DNA of 46,897 bases from Bacteroidaceae bacterium (lineage in GTDB: Bacteria > Bacteroidota > Bacteroidia > Bacteroidales > Bacteroidaceae): positions 1 to 46,897 of the forward strand of contig CAAGGT010000277.1 in the NCBI GenBank assembly GCA_900769465.1. The letters run 5' to 3'. The position numbers were made by a program, and so were the translations under genes. Position 1 is the first letter of the stretch. Each line of letters begins with the position of its first letter. The notes beneath the pieces were generated by a model. It had not been told where the DNA came from and did not search any database. It saw only the letters and a program-made list of their open reading frames with translations. Below are positions 29,894-38,230 of the stretch, one piece after another.

Positions 29894-31801
29894 ATGAAAC
29901 AGTCTTTGCTCTCAATCCTTTTGTTGTGTATATCCATTGCAGTGAGTGCCCACGACTTTGTAGTGGATGGTATATATTACAACATTGATGACACAAACAA
30001 AACAGCTACGGTTACTTATAAAGGAGATACATACAACGAATATTCCAATGAATATGCCGGTATTATTGTTATCCCGTCAAGCATCACTTACGGCAATACC
30101 ACTTATAATGTCACAAGCATTGAAGAATATGCCTTTTACGATTGCAACGGTATTGAAAGTGTCACCATACCGAGCAGTATAACCGATGTCGGGAATTTTG
30201 CATTCAATGGCTGTACCGGGTTAAAAGAGCTACGCATTGAAGACAGCGAAAGCACATTGTCCTTAGGATACAATCTTTATGATAATTCTACCAAAGAGGA
30301 CACTGTAATCATCGGGAGTGGGAACTCTTACGTAAATTCGCTGCCGAATTTCGGTAGCATCACTGCCGGGAAAGGACTGTTTTATGATTGCCCACTGGAG
30401 ATTTTGTATTTAGGCCGCAATATCTCGTACAGAGCAGGCAACAATTATGGTTATTCTCCTTTCTACAACAAAAGCGGAATGACAAGGCTGACTATCGGCA
30501 AGCAAGTCGACTCATTAGAGAATTATGCATTTCTCAATTGTACCCACATCAAAGAGTTGCGCATCAACGACCTTGTTTCTTGGTTCAACATCGATTTTGG
30601 CAATCGGGAGGCAAACCCTCTGACTTATGCCAATAATCTCTATCTGGATGGCAAGCAAGTAACAGAGATTGTTGTCCCCGATTGTATTACCAAAATAAAG
30701 AAACATACATTCGGGTATTTCGTAGGACTGAAAAGCATAACTTTCCATAATGGCATTTCAGAGATAGGGATTTATGCTTTCCAGCATTGCACCGGTCTCG
30801 AAAGGATTGAATTGCCTAACGGTATTACAAGCATTGAATATGCTGTATTTTATTCTTGTACAGGACTTGTTGACATCGTCATTCCCGAAAGTGTGAAGAG
30901 TATTGGACCTTGGGCTTTCGGATATTGCAGCAATCTTAAAAGCATTGACATTCCAAGTCGCGTAACGGAAATAGGATATTTTGCATTTTACAATTGCCGA
31001 AGCCTTGAGAAGATAGAAATTCCTGAACGTGTAGAAAGTCTTGGAATGGATGCGTTCAGCAAGTGCGAGGTGCTTACAGAGATAACACTCCCCAACAGCA
31101 TAAGAAAGATTGGAGACGGTGTGTTCAGTTATTGCAACAGCCTCACAAGCATTGATATGCCCGACAGCATTACACGCATTGAAAATAGCACTTTCCTTTC
31201 GTGCAGCAGCCTCGAGAATATAACATTCGGCAACTGTATTGAAAGTATCGGAGAGAACGCATTCAGCGAATGTACAAGCCTTGAAAGTATTTATATACCT
31301 GGCTGTGTTGACAGCATTGAGAAAGAGGCATTCAGTGAATGTACAGGCCTTAAAAGCATAACCATTGGAGACGGGGTCAAAAGTGTTGGCGATAAGGCTT
31401 TCAGAGGTTGCTATAACGTTGAAAAGATATACATCGGCAATGCGGTAGAGCACATTGGGTACCGTGCATTCAACTGGACAGATTTTAATACCTATGAAAT
31501 CAAACTTGCATCAGAAAAGCCGATAACAGCAAACTACGACATTTTTTCAGAATATTTATACTACATCACAACATTGTATGTTCCAAGCGGTTGTAAAGCA
31601 GAATATGAAAACATAGAGCCTTGGAGCCTATTCGACAATATCACAGAGATGGACTTTACCGGAATTGATGAAGTGAAAGATATGAGAACAGATGATAAAG
31701 CCGGCAACAAATCAGTCTACGACTTGAACGGGAGAAAGGTAAACCAGATAACCGCCCCTGGAATATACATTATTAATAACGAGAAGGTACTGGTCAGGTA
31801 A
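29894..31801 (+). CDS. BspA-like leucine-rich-repeat surface protein
   Basis: The 635-residue secreted protein has a signal peptide of about 19 residues (ends IAVSA), a short N-domain (DFVVDGIYYNIDDTNKTATVTYKG) and then a long array of LRR_5 repeats of about 23 residues (consensus LxxIxIPxxVxxIGxxAFxxCxx), for example around 300-500. The C-terminal 40 residues (VYDLNGRKVNQITAPGIYIINNEKVLVR) match the short sorting-like tail seen on many Prevotellaceae exported proteins and resembling type IX secretion signals. BspA relatives bind host matrix or other bacteria, so an adhesin role is likely but not shown. Expression is probably driven by the divergent membrane regulator through the operator pair upstream. 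Confidence 0.88.
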   Translation: MKQSLLSILLLCISIAVSAHDFVVDGIYYNIDDTNKTATVTYKGDTYNEYSNEYAGIIVIPSSITYGNTTYNVTSIEEYAFYDCNGIESVTIPSSITDVGNFAFNGCTGLKELRIEDSESTLSLGYNLYDNSTKEDTVIIGSGNSYVNSLPNFGSITAGKGLFYDCPLEILYLGRNISYRAGNNYGYSPFYNKSGMTRLTIGKQVDSLENYAFLNCTHIKELRINDLVSWFNIDFGNREANPLTYANNLYLDGKQVTEIVVPDCITKIKKHTFGYFVGLKSITFHNGISEIGIYAFQHCTGLERIELPNGITSIEYAVFYSCTGLVDIVIPESVKSIGPWAFGYCSNLKSIDIPSRVTEIGYFAFYNCRSLEKIEIPERVESLGMDAFSKCEVLTEITLPNSIRKIGDGVFSYCNSLTSIDMPDSITRIENSTFLSCSSLENITFGNCIESIGENAFSECTSLESIYIPGCVDSIEKEAFSECTGLKSITIGDGVKSVGDKAFRGCYNVEKIYIGNAVEHIGYRAFNWTDFNTYEIKLASEKPITANYDIFSEYLYYITTLYVPSGCKAEYENIEPWSLFDNITEMDFTGIDEVKDMRTDDKAGNKSVYDLNGRKVNQITAPGIYIINNEKVLVR

Positions 31802-31846
31802 CACCATAGCCTGCCATTAGAACTAATAATATACAGGCAAAGACCG

Positions 31847-31956
31847 CATATAACAATTCAACGCACCATCGACCCCTTGGCCGAGAAGTACTACCACCTC
31901 TCGCCCTACGCCTATTGTGCCGGCGACCCGGTGAACCTTGTAGACCCGGATGGGAA
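31847..31956 (+). pseudogene. RHS repeat-associated core remnant
   Basis: Codons from about 31847 read ...RTIDPLAEKYYHLSPYAYCAGDPVNLVDPDGK, the conserved end of an RHS core (DPLAEKY, SPYAYC, NPVN-like, DPDG). Nothing RHS-like lies before it, and the sequence after DPDGK becomes the antisense strand of rel. It has no start codon of its own and lies in the same frame as the BspA-like gene after that gene's TAA stop. It is richer in G+C than the BspA gene. It is a fragment left by rearrangement or an orphan RHS tip; no toxin tail follows. Confidence 0.7.
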
Positions 31957-31975
31957 GTGTTATTGCGCGAATTGG

Positions 31976-34210
31976 TTATCCGATTCGTGCAATTGTCTTT
32001 ATGTTGCTTACCTTTTTCAGATTTTCGCAGATGATTTTTACATCCTGAACATCGTGTACATTGACCCAGAATGTTCCCTCGAAAATTCCGTTGTTGCTCT
32101 CGATGTGCATTTTCTGTATGTTGGCATTGAGCTGTTGCGAGATTATGGTTGTTATCTGGTGCAGCACTCCCATGTCGTCGATACCGGTTATTTGAATGGG
32201 GACTACAAAATAGAGCTGTTTGTGTGTCTCCCAGGTTGCGGCCAGAATCCTGTCGCCGTGGCTGCTCTTGAGCGTGTTTGCAACCGGGCAGTTGCGTTTG
32301 TGGATGACAATCTGTTTCTGCTCGTTGTAGTATCCCAGGACGTCATCACCGGGAATGGGGTGGCAGCAGTCTGCAATGATGTAGCCGTTTTTCAGGTTCT
32401 CATCGGTGAGGTTTATCGGCGTTTTGCGGTCCAGCTCCTCATATTTCCTGACATCCTTGCCCTCTTCCTTCTTCTTGTCGCGGTTGAATGAGAAGAGTGA
32501 CTGGAAACTGAATTTCTTGTTCCCGAGCAGGGCATCCTTGTCCTCATTGCCGAGTACTACTGCGCCTTTGCCAATGGCGGCAAGCAACTCGTCGCGGTCG
32601 TTGAGCCTGTGCAGTTTCCATAGCTTCTCAATATTGCCAAGATAGTTGCCCAGTCCCTCCTTTTCAAGGAATTGGTTGAGCTTTTCTTCGCCTTCCCTCT
32701 GCAGGATGCGTTGCTGACGGCGTAGTGCCGCCTGTATCTTGGCGCGTGCCTTGGCTGTTGTGGCAAACGGTAGCCAGCTTTCGTCGACACGTGATGAATT
32801 TGATGTCAGGATTTCAACCTGGTCGCCGCTCTGCAGCTGATGGCTCATGGGGACCAGTTTGTGGTTCACTTTTGCGCCTATGCAGTGGTTGCCCAGGAAT
32901 GTGTGTATGCTGTATGCGAGGTCAAGTGCCGTACAGTTCTGTGGCATTGTCTTTATCTCGCCTTTTGGCGTGAATACAAAGATTTCTGTCGCATATAGGT
33001 TCAGTTTGATTGTGTCAAGGAAATCAAGGGCATTGGGTTGCGGGTCGTCGAGTATCTCCTTTATGGTGTGAAGCCAGTTCTCGAGCTGGTCATCGTTGGA
33101 ACTGTCGTTCTCGCTCTTGTATTTCCAGTGTGCGGCAATTCCTCTCTCTGCCACTTCGTTCATCTTCTCGCTGCGTATCTGCACCTCTATCCATTCGCCA
33201 CGTTGGCTCATGAAGGTTGCGTGGAGTGCCTTGTAGCCATTGGCACGCGGCTTGTTTACCCAGTCGCGGAGACGGTCGGGGTGTGCATTGTATAACTTGG
33301 TGAGTGCGATATATATGTTGAAGCATTCGTTGTTCTCGTCTTCGCCCTCGCGTGGGGTAAAGATTATTCGCACTGCAAGGATGTCGAAGATGTCCTCAAA
33401 GGCCACGTGCTTCTTCTGCATCTTGTTCCAGATGGAGTAGGGCGACTTGACACGTCCTATGATGTTGTACTTGAGTCCCATTGCATCCAGTTGCTCACAT
33501 ATGGGGTGCGTGAACTCGTTGTACAGGATGTCGCGCTCGTTCTGTGTCTTCTCAATCTTTTTCTCTATGCGTGCATACTCCTCGGGGTGTTCATACTGGA
33601 AACTGAGGTTCTCTAGCTCTGTCTTTATGCGGCTCAATCCCAGACGGTATGCGATGGGCGCGTATATGTAGAGTGTCTCGCCTGCAATCTTGTATTGCTT
33701 GTTTGTCTGCATATATTTCAGTGTGCGCATATTGTGCAGACGGTCGGCAATCTTTATGAGTATGACACGTATGTCCTCGCTCATTGTGAGCAGGAGCTTC
33801 TTGAAATTCTCGGCCTGTTGCGATGCGTGTGTGCCGAACACGCCTCCCGAAATCTTTGTCAGTCCGTCGACAATGCCGGCAATCTTCTCGCCGAACAGGT
33901 TGCGGATGTCCTCAATGGTATAGTCGGTGTCCTCGACCACATCGTGAAGCAGGGCGGCACATATTGATGTGGAGCCCAGTCCAATCTCCTTGCATACGAT
34001 ACGGGCTACGGCGAGCGGGTGCATAATGTATGGCTCACCGCTGTGTCGCTTGACACCTTTGTGTGCCTGACGGGCAAAGTTGAACGCTTTGGTTATGAGT
34101 TCAACCTTCTTGCGGTGCTGGGATGCCAGATAAATATCCAGCAACTCCTGGAAAGCTGCGTTTATGGCAGCTTCTTCATTTATGTTCCTTGTATCGTCGT
34201 AGTTCTCCAT
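31976..34210 (-). CDS. rel: bifunctional (p)ppGpp synthetase/hydrolase
   Basis: The 744-residue RelA/SpoT homologue makes and degrades the stringent-response alarmone (p)ppGpp. The N-terminal HD hydrolase is intact: RHSGEPYIMHPLAVA (about 55-69), HDVVED at 89-94 and IKIADRLHNMRTL. The synthetase domain has GRVKSPYSIWNKM and RANGYKALHATFM. The TGS domain (about 400-460, VFTPKGEIKTMPQNCTALDLAYSIH), a helical linker, the conserved CCHPIPGDDVLGY segment and a C-terminal ACT domain (QITGIDDMGVLHQITTII) follow. It is the last gene of the parA operon, 4 nt downstream of mltD. Its 3' end abuts the RHS remnant with no clear terminator. Confidence 0.97.
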   Translation of the reverse strand: MENYDDTRNINEEAAINAAFQELLDIYLASQHRKKVELITKAFNFARQAHKGVKRHSGEPYIMHPLAVARIVCKEIGLGSTSICAALLHDVVEDTDYTIEDIRNLFGEKIAGIVDGLTKISGGVFGTHASQQAENFKKLLLTMSEDIRVILIKIADRLHNMRTLKYMQTNKQYKIAGETLYIYAPIAYRLGLSRIKTELENLSFQYEHPEEYARIEKKIEKTQNERDILYNEFTHPICEQLDAMGLKYNIIGRVKSPYSIWNKMQKKHVAFEDIFDILAVRIIFTPREGEDENNECFNIYIALTKLYNAHPDRLRDWVNKPRANGYKALHATFMSQRGEWIEVQIRSEKMNEVAERGIAAHWKYKSENDSSNDDQLENWLHTIKEILDDPQPNALDFLDTIKLNLYATEIFVFTPKGEIKTMPQNCTALDLAYSIHTFLGNHCIGAKVNHKLVPMSHQLQSGDQVEILTSNSSRVDESWLPFATTAKARAKIQAALRRQQRILQREGEEKLNQFLEKEGLGNYLGNIEKLWKLHRLNDRDELLAAIGKGAVVLGNEDKDALLGNKKFSFQSLFSFNRDKKKEEGKDVRKYEELDRKTPINLTDENLKNGYIIADCCHPIPGDDVLGYYNEQKQIVIHKRNCPVANTLKSSHGDRILAATWETHKQLYFVVPIQITGIDDMGVLHQITTIISQQLNANIQKMHIESNNGIFEGTFWVNVHDVQDVKIICENLKKVSNIKTIARIG

Positions 34211-34214
34211 TGCG

Positions 34215-35579
34215 TTACTTGTAGATTTTCAGATACTTCCCGGCGCGTATGTTGGAATTTCGCAAATTATTCCATTTCATTATCTGCTTTACTTGGACTC
34301 TATATTTGAGCGCAATTCCTCCAAGTGTCTCTCCATTTTTTATCTTGTGTCTTATTAGATTGCCTGCGCCGTTGTTCTCCTTGGCTTCCTTGAGCATCTT
34401 GTCAATGTCGCTTTTGGGGAAGTATTTGTCAACGTCGTGGTTGTAGACCGCATCTTCGTTCTCAACAAACTTTGATGTGGTATTGTTGGTCAGGCGCAGG
34501 ATGTATGTCTCGTTCTCGCCCGGGATGATGTCCTTGAGGTACTGTGGGTTCAGTGCGCGTATCTCCTCTATGTCGGCTCCGCACACCTCTGCAATCTGCT
34601 TGAAGTGCAGGTTCCTGTTCACGTGTATGGTGTCGGTTGCAATAGGCAGGTCCGGTTCCATTGGGCATATGCCGTGGTCCTCGTAGTATGTCATTATGTA
34701 GCTTGCTGCAATGAACCCTGGCAGATAGCCGCGTGTTTCACGTGGAAGCCATGGATAAATCTTCCAGAAATCTGTCTTGCCGCCCGAACGCTGTATGGCC
34801 TTCTTCACATTGCCCGGGCCGCAGTTGTATGCAGCTATGGCCAGCTCCCAGTTCTGGAACATATCATAGAGGTCCTTGAGATAGAGGAGTGCCGCTGTCG
34901 TTGACTTTGCAGGGTCAAAGCGCTCGTCGATGTAGTTGTTTGCCTTGAGGTCGTAGAGCTTGCCGGTGCTGAACATGAATTGCCAAAGACCTTTTGCACC
35001 CATCCTTGAAGTGGCTTTGGGGTTGAGTGCCGATTCTATGATGGGCAGATATTTCAGCTCATGCGGGAGACCGATGCGGTCAATCTCGTTCTCGATGATG
35101 GGAAAATAGAGCTCCGAGATTCCGAGCATATATGATACCTGTGAACGGCCGTTTTTTATGTAACGGTCAATGCAACTGCGCACCATGTTGTTGTATGGCA
35201 TCCTTACAATTGTGGGCAATGCTGCAAGGCGTTTTGCGAACATTGTGTCTGTTATGCGCATAGTTTCCCGCTCCGAGGCATCGCAGTCGAGCTTGTTGAG
35301 CATGTTGCGTGCCTGCCAGCTGTTGAGCAGGCTGTCGATATCGGCATTCATGCTCTCGGGGAGTTCGAATGTGTAGCCATTGCCTGTCATTGTGTCAAGG
35401 TCTATCTCATATCTCACATTGGTGGCTATGGTCTGCGGTGCCGCGTATTGTGCCCACTCGCTTTGCGCGGTAGTGGCGGTTGCTGTTGAGTCACCCCCTT
35501 TGGCTGTCTTTAATGAGCCACAGGAGTATAATGTGGCAATGGCAGTAAGGATTATTATAGTTGCTTTTGTACTTTTCAT
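34215..35579 (-). CDS. mltD: membrane-bound lytic murein transglycosylase D
   Basis: The 454-residue lipoprotein (lipobox Cys20 after TLYS) cleaves peptidoglycan glycan strands to 1,6-anhydro ends. The SLT domain shows the catalytic Glu182 in IIESALNPKATSRMGAKGLWQFM and AIAAYNCGPGNVKKA (about 255). A degenerate LysM-like region near 335-375 and a clear C-terminal LysM (about 405-454, HKIKNGETLGGIALKYRV...) bind peptidoglycan. The gene lies between DUF5683 and rel with gaps of 4-6 nt in a conserved Bacteroidales operon. A near-consensus parS site lies inside it, over the WLPRETRG codons. Confidence 0.95.
   Translation of the reverse strand: MKSTKATIIILTAIATLYSCGSLKTAKGGDSTATATTAQSEWAQYAAPQTIATNVRYEIDLDTMTGNGYTFELPESMNADIDSLLNSWQARNMLNKLDCDASERETMRITDTMFAKRLAALPTIVRMPYNNMVRSCIDRYIKNGRSQVSYMLGISELYFPIIENEIDRIGLPHELKYLPIIESALNPKATSRMGAKGLWQFMFSTGKLYDLKANNYIDERFDPAKSTTAALLYLKDLYDMFQNWELAIAAYNCGPGNVKKAIQRSGGKTDFWKIYPWLPRETRGYLPGFIAASYIMTYYEDHGICPMEPDLPIATDTIHVNRNLHFKQIAEVCGADIEEIRALNPQYLKDIIPGENETYILRLTNNTTSKFVENEDAVYNHDVDKYFPKSDIDKMLKEAKENNGAGNLIRHKIKNGETLGGIALKYRVQVKQIMKWNNLRNSNIRAGKYLKIYK
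34734..34749. promoter_or_regulatory. candidate parS site
   Basis: Reads TGTTTCACGTGGAAGC, 13 of 16 matches to the widespread parS TGTTTCACGTGAAACA, with a perfect left half and CACGTG centre. It lies in mltD, 1.6 kb from parB, a common distance. The bases also encode a conserved protein stretch (LPRET), so chance cannot be ruled out. Confidence 0.45.
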
Positions 35580-35585
35580 AGTGTG

Positions 35586-36365
35586 TCAGAATCTTATATT
35601 GCAATTGAAGCCATAGTAATCCTTGCCATACAGTTGTCTGCTGTCGATTATCTGTGGCTCTATACTCAAATTGATGTCTTCGCTTATGTCAAAACTCGAT
35701 AGTTGGGCATCGACATATGCATCTATCACCGAGAGGGCATATACTCCGATGAAGGAGAATATACTCAAGTCGCGCCAACGGCGGTAGCGGTCCTTCCTCT
35801 TCTTGAAAACTCCCGACAGATACTCCTTGTTCGCCTCATAATCATATCCCGGGCGAAAGAAATCCTTATAGGAGTTTGTGTTTGGGTCACTGTCCATTAT
35901 GTCAAGGTAGGCCTGCTTGTAATCCTTGTACATCTGTCCGTTCCAGTTGTATGCATACAGGCAGCCCACGAATCCGCCATATACGATGGGGAGTTTCCAG
36001 AATTTGCGGTTATATATCTGTCCGCCTCCGGGAATTACCAATGCAAGCCAAGTGGCTGTTACGGGGTCGGGTTTTCTGAACTGTAATCTTCCGTTCCCTC
36101 TGCGTTTGCCGTTCTTGATGAGTCTGGCACTGTCGGGCAGGGTTGTCGCCATTTCTGCGGTCATCTCCCTGTAGGTGCTGTCAAGTGTCAGGCTGTCGGG
36201 CATTATGGTCTTGATTTCCTTAAGGTTGGATGTGTTGCTGTGGAATTCCAGACGTGTGGTGTCGCTTGTCTCAAACAGACGTGTCTGCGCAAAGATGTTG
36301 GCCGCAAGCATTGTCAGCAAGGCGGCAACAAGCGGGAACCTGTATGTTAGTCTGTCTACAGCCAC
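35586..36365 (-). CDS. DUF5683 family envelope protein
   Basis: The 259-residue protein has an N-terminal signal or anchor (LVAALLTMLAANIFAQ, about 12-27) and a linker of about 75 residues. A conserved core, ATWLALVIPGGGQIYNRKFWKLPIVYGGFVGCLYAY (about 104-140), forms one or two membrane helices, with another helix near 208-222 (LSIFSFIGVYALSVIDAYVDAQL). The GGGQIYN motif is the hallmark of this Bacteroidetes family. Its molecular function is not known. It is always near parB or mltD in related genomes (recalled, not checked), which hints at a link between the envelope and chromosome segregation or cell division. Confidence 0.85.
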   Translation of the reverse strand: MAVDRLTYRFPLVAALLTMLAANIFAQTRLFETSDTTRLEFHSNTSNLKEIKTIMPDSLTLDSTYREMTAEMATTLPDSARLIKNGKRRGNGRLQFRKPDPVTATWLALVIPGGGQIYNRKFWKLPIVYGGFVGCLYAYNWNGQMYKDYKQAYLDIMDSDPNTNSYKDFFRPGYDYEANKEYLSGVFKKRKDRYRRWRDLSIFSFIGVYALSVIDAYVDAQLSSFDISEDINLSIEPQIIDSRQLYGKDYYGFNCNIRF

Positions 36366-36372
36366 TACGCGG

Positions 36373-37257
36373 TCATTTGTTTAGACGGTCGAAAATTGAG
36401 ATGATGCGTTCCAGCTCTTTCTCGTTCTTGAACTTTATGCTTATTTTCCCGCTTCCTTTTGCCGAGCAGGTCATCTGTACTGGTGTCTGGAAAAAGTTGG
36501 TAAGCTGTTTCTTGAGCTGGTGGAACACGGCATCCTGCTTTTTGTCGGTACTCTTTTTCTGCGCTGTCGCTTTTGTCTCCCCGCCATCCTTCATGCGTCT
36601 TACCATCTCCTCCACTTCGCGAACGGTGTAGCCGTTCTTTTCAATGTCGTGGAAGAGTGCAATCTGTTCGCTGTGTGAATCGAGTGACAGCAGTGCCTTG
36701 GCGTGTCCCATGTCTATCCTTTTCTCCTTGAGTGCTACCTGTATTGTGCCCGGCAGCTTCAGGAGACGCAGGAAATTGGCAATAGTGGCACGTCCTTTAC
36801 CGATGCGCTTGCTCAACTGCTCCTGTGACAGGTTGTGCTGTTCTATGAGCTGTTGGTAGGCAAGGGCTATCTCAAGGGCATTCAGGTCTTCGCGCTGTAT
36901 GTTCTCTATAAGCGCCATCTCCATTGTGTCCTCATCGTCGGCCTTGAGTATATATGCGGGGATTGTCTCTTTTCCGGCGAGCTGCGATGCCCGGTAACGT
37001 CTCTCTCCTGCAATAATCTGGTAGGTGTCATCCTCCATCTTGCGCAGTGTTATGGGCTGTATGACGCCAAGCTCCTTGATGGAGTCGGCAAGTTCCTGTA
37101 GTGCCTCTTCGTTGAAATCGCGACGGGGCTGGTTGGGGTTGGCAACTATTTTACCAATCTCAATCTCTCCTATGGATGATGAACCCGATGTGCGGACGGC
37201 TTCTGTTGAAATGAGGGCATCAAGTCCGCGTCCGAGTGTGAATTTCTGTTTTGCCAT
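36373..37257 (-). CDS. parB: chromosome partitioning protein ParB
   Basis: The 294-residue CTP-dependent DNA clamp nucleates at parS and spreads. It opens MAKQKFTLGRGLDAL. The N-domain carries NPNQPRRDF (about 40-48) and the CTP-binding GERRYR at 84-89. ENIQREDLNALEIA (about 118-131) and the helix-turn-helix QLSKRIGKGRATIANFLRLL (about 147-166) follow, then a C-terminal dimerisation domain (about 250-294). It starts 2 nt after the end of parA and precedes DUF5683 by 7 nt. It acts on the nucleoid; partner sites should be parS copies near the origin, one of which may be the site in mltD. Confidence 0.97.
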   Translation of the reverse strand: MAKQKFTLGRGLDALISTEAVRTSGSSSIGEIEIGKIVANPNQPRRDFNEEALQELADSIKELGVIQPITLRKMEDDTYQIIAGERRYRASQLAGKETIPAYILKADDEDTMEMALIENIQREDLNALEIALAYQQLIEQHNLSQEQLSKRIGKGRATIANFLRLLKLPGTIQVALKEKRIDMGHAKALLSLDSHSEQIALFHDIEKNGYTVREVEEMVRRMKDGGETKATAQKKSTDKKQDAVFHQLKKQLTNFFQTPVQMTCSAKGSGKISIKFKNEKELERIISIFDRLNK

Positions 37258-37259
37258 TT

Positions 37260-38024
37260 TCAGTTGTTCTTGTTTAGGATTTCCTCGGCCAATGCCAGAT
37301 AGTTTTTCGCTCCGGTTGATTCAGCATCGTACATGAGTGCAGGGATGCCCATACTTGGAGCTTCGCCCAGTCTTATGTTGCGCTGTATTACAGTGTTGAA
37401 AACAAGTTCCCTGAAGTGCTTTTTGACCTCGTTGTAGACCTGGTTGCTCAGTCGCAGACGCGAGTTGAACATTGTCAGCAGGAAACCTTCGATGTCAAGT
37501 GCGGGGTTCAGGTTCGATTTGATGATCTTTATGGTGTTCAACAGCTTGCTGATACCTTCGAGTGCGAAATATTCGCACTGTACAGGTATTATCACGGAGT
37601 CGGCCGCCGTGAGCGAGTTTACAGTAATCAGTCCCAATGATGGTGAGCAGTCAATGAGTATGTAATCATATCTCTCCTTGATGGGTGCCAGGGCTTCACG
37701 CATTATCTTCTCTCTGTTGGGCAGGTCGAGCATCTCTATTTCTGCTCCTACAAGGTCAATGTGTGACGGTATGATGTCGAGGCCCTTCACGCAGGTGGGG
37801 CATATGCTCTCCTCGGCCACCGATTTGTTTATCAGGCATTCATATATTGAACTCTTTATCTCTCTGATGTCAATGCCCAGGCCCGATGAGGCGTTTGCCT
37901 GCGGGTCGGCATCGATTACAAGTACCTTCTTTTCAAATGCAGCAAGCGATGCGGCAAGGTTTATGGCTGTGGTGGTCTTGCCCACGCCGCCCTTCTGGTT
38001 TGCAAGTGCTATTATCTTTCCCAT
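37260..38024 (-). CDS. parA: chromosome partitioning ATPase ParA (Soj)
   Basis: The 254-residue ParA/MinD-type ATPase has the deviant Walker A KGGVGKTTT (about 11-19), switch I VIDADPQANASSGLG (about 36-50) and switch II YDYILIDCSPSLGLITVNSL (about 118-137). It is the small chromosomal Soj type, without an N-terminal DNA-binding domain, and moves ParB-parS complexes over the nucleoid. It is first in the operon parA-parB-DUF5683-mltD-rel. A TACCTTTG box lies 73 nt upstream on the same strand. Confidence 0.97.
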   Translation of the reverse strand: MGKIIALANQKGGVGKTTTAINLAASLAAFEKKVLVIDADPQANASSGLGIDIREIKSSIYECLINKSVAEESICPTCVKGLDIIPSHIDLVGAEIEMLDLPNREKIMREALAPIKERYDYILIDCSPSLGLITVNSLTAADSVIIPVQCEYFALEGISKLLNTIKIIKSNLNPALDIEGFLLTMFNSRLRLSNQVYNEVKKHFRELVFNTVIQRNIRLGEAPSMGIPALMYDAESTGAKNYLALAEEILNKNN

Positions 38025-38096
38025 TTTGTCTCAATTATTTAGTGTTGCCGTCCTGTTCTTGCGGCTTTATGATTCTCATATGGTGTATTACACTTG

Positions 38097-38104
38097 CAAA
38101 GGTA
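38097..38104 (-). promoter_or_regulatory. -7 box of the parA operon
   Basis: Minus strand reads TACCTTTG, a perfect TAnnTTTG, giving a leader of about 65 nt before parA. A T-rich tract lies at the -33 distance rather than a clean TTTG. Confidence 0.5.
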
Positions 38105-38171
38105 GTAAAAAAAGTCAGTAGGTGGTAAAAAATATCTCTTTACTTATTAACAGAGGTTTATAATAAATCAT

Positions 38172-38209
38172 AAAAAATGTTACCGCCTCGTAGAGCGGTA
38201 ACATTTTTT
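38172..38209 (-). terminator. terminator of the GH84 gene
   Basis: A 15-bp stem (38172-38186 with 38195-38209) includes A6/T6 ends, which gives a T-run on both strands. It is placed 21 nt after the end of the GH84 gene and upstream of the parA promoter. Confidence 0.88.
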
Positions 38210-38230
38210 ATGCCGGTTGGGTGTAAAGTG

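Noticed and set aside
31877..32491. 204-codon frame starting with the RHS-like words
   Set aside because: Only the first 27 or so codons are RHS-like. The rest is antisense to rel, so it is a remnant and not a complete gene.
34612..34623. Second parS-like GTTCACGTG in mltD
   Set aside because: It shares only the CACGTG centre and a few flanking bases with parS; too weak.
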